Source of the DNA: a virus
Reading direction: 5' to 3' (one strand)
Length of the DNA: 56,682 nt
Virus record (IMG/VR): IMGVR_UViG_3300028780_000007
Span: 1 to 56,682 of that record
Both the position numbers and the translations under genes were made by a program. The first letter of the stretch is position 1; every line of letters starts with the position of its first letter. The notes beneath the pieces were generated by a model, which had not been told where the DNA came from, did no database searches, and saw only the letters and a program-made list of their open reading frames with translations. Positions 55,953-56,682 of this stretch are shown here, piece by piece.

Positions 55953-56682
55953 ATGAAAAAGATCATCGGATTTTTGATTCTGGTCCTCGCTTCTTGCTCG
56001 TCCATATATGGACAAACAAGCGGCGGGGGAGGGGGCGGCCAAGTTGGCGGCGGCAATGTCACGGTGCAAGGAACCGTGACACCGAACGATTGCGCGAAGT
56101 TCGTTTCGCCAAACGTCATTACGGACACTGGGGCGACCTGTAGCGGAGGCGGCGGGGGCAGCGTCACCGTCGTTACTGGCACCACGAACCAAATAGACGT
56201 AGCGACTGGAACGACGACGCCGGTTGTGTCGCTTGACCCGAACATCATCGGCAATTTTACAAACTACACTTCTTCGGGAATGTCTTTCCCTGCCGTCACG
56301 GTGACACCGACAGGAGGCACGCAAGGTTCGGTCAGTTGTACGAGCAATTGCTATATCTATTACGTGGTCGCAACGGATTCTCAAGGGTTGACTCGCACTG
56401 TGTCAGGCTCAACCAGCGCGGGACCGACGACTCTCAGCGGTGCCGCTTACAACACCGTCACCGTGGCGGCGTTCACTGGGGCGGACTCGCCCGTAGGGAC
56501 TTGCACGGTTTACAGGTCACTAGGCCAAAATCCCCCAACGATTCAGGGCAGCATCGGTACAATCGCATCCTGCGCTGCTGGTGGAACCCTTGTAGACACT
56601 GGTTTGACAGCCACCGCTGGCAGTCCTCCGAGTGATTCAAGCGGCGTACTGACTGCGATAGGAGCAATCAACCCTTCGTCGA
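55953..56682 (+). CDS. Lipoprotein-like secreted protein, Gly/Thr-rich (partial)
   Basis: At least 243 aa, runs off the window. N-terminus MKKIIGFLILVLASCSSIYG is a lipoprotein signal (L-A-S-C lipobox, Cys15). Then a glycine-rich run and a beta-rich Thr/Ser/Gly body (VVTGTTNQIDVATGTTTPVVSLDP, SGSTSAGPTTLSGAAYNTVTV) resembling tail-fibre or adhesin repeats. A lipoprotein signal on what looks like a virion fibre is unusual and could instead mean an envelope-located receptor-masking protein. Operator-like copy 15 lies at codons 17-21. Confidence 0.6.
   Translation, partial: MKKIIGFLILVLASCSSIYGQTSGGGGGGQVGGGNVTVQGTVTPNDCAKFVSPNVITDTGATCSGGGGGSVTVVTGTTNQIDVATGTTTPVVSLDPNIIGNFTNYTSSGMSFPAVTVTPTGGTQGSVSCTSNCYIYYVVATDSQGLTRTVSGSTSAGPTTLSGAAYNTVTVAAFTGADSPVGTCTVYRSLGQNPPTIQGSIGTIASCAAGGTLVDTGLTATAGSPPSDSSGVLTAIGAINPSS
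56000..56013. promoter_or_regulatory. 14-bp palindromic operator-like site, copy 15
   Basis: Perfect GTCCATATATGGAC inside the signal-peptide coding region of the last gene, 48 bp after its start. Confidence 0.7.

Overview
The window is a stretch of a tailed double-stranded DNA bacteriophage (Caudoviricetes). Terminase small and large subunits, portal, scaffold-like, major capsid and connector-like genes sit in canonical order at 42-54 kb. A replication/recombination module (PD-(D/E)XK nuclease, primase-helicase, DEDD exonuclease, RecA) fills 0-14 kb. Most genes are short, overlap by ATGA/GTGA/TTGA and lie in long co-directional runs. No integrase, transposase, rRNA or CRISPR array is visible. 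The host cannot be fixed from sequence; the phage uses Shine-Dalgarno sites, TTGACA/TATNNT-like promoters and CCA-encoding tRNA genes, so a bacterium with ordinary sigma-70-like promoters is expected.

Layout. (1) 0-18.2 kb, plus strand: recombination, replication, nucleotide-pool and many small zinc-ribbon or single-helix membrane proteins. Two loci here look like insertions that left partial gene copies: a 205-codon gene between two degenerate pentamer arrays, and an exonuclease gene between two HNH gene starts. (2) 18.3-25.9 kb, minus strand: a run of about 25 small genes of mostly unknown function, including a GHKL-type ATPase and a truncated methyltransferase. (3) 25.9-31.6 kb, plus strand: a divergent control region, HNH endonuclease, Fis-like HTH, HerA-like ATPase and ASCH protein. 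(4) 31.6-39.3 kb: 34 tRNA genes or tRNA-like genes whose anticodons cover all 20 amino acids, interrupted by small genes (RyR-domain, Acb2-like, endonuclease VII-like, holin-like) and by several highly structured non-coding segments. (5) 39.3-56.7 kb: an XRE-type regulator with a zinc ribbon, then DNA packaging and head genes, a tandem family of small basic proteins, and a secreted lipoprotein-like glycine/threonine-rich protein cut by the window end.

Two dispersed regulatory signals tie these regions together. Fifteen copies of a 14-bp palindrome (GTCCATATATGGAC or GTCCAGATATGGAC/GTCCATATCTGGAC) are scattered over all modules, mostly in short gaps, at start codons or near gene ends. Separately, a promoter family has TTGAC(A/G) at -35, a 17-bp spacer that itself begins with the conserved string CGCTCGCTGTTTT, and a TANNNT -10. 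A phage-encoded DNA-binding protein acting on each is the simplest explanation; the XRE-type protein at 39767-40393 is one candidate. The full tRNA complement, five tRNAs with C instead of the near-universal U33, the structured RNAs between tRNAs, and the two genome-wide motifs are the most unusual properties seen.
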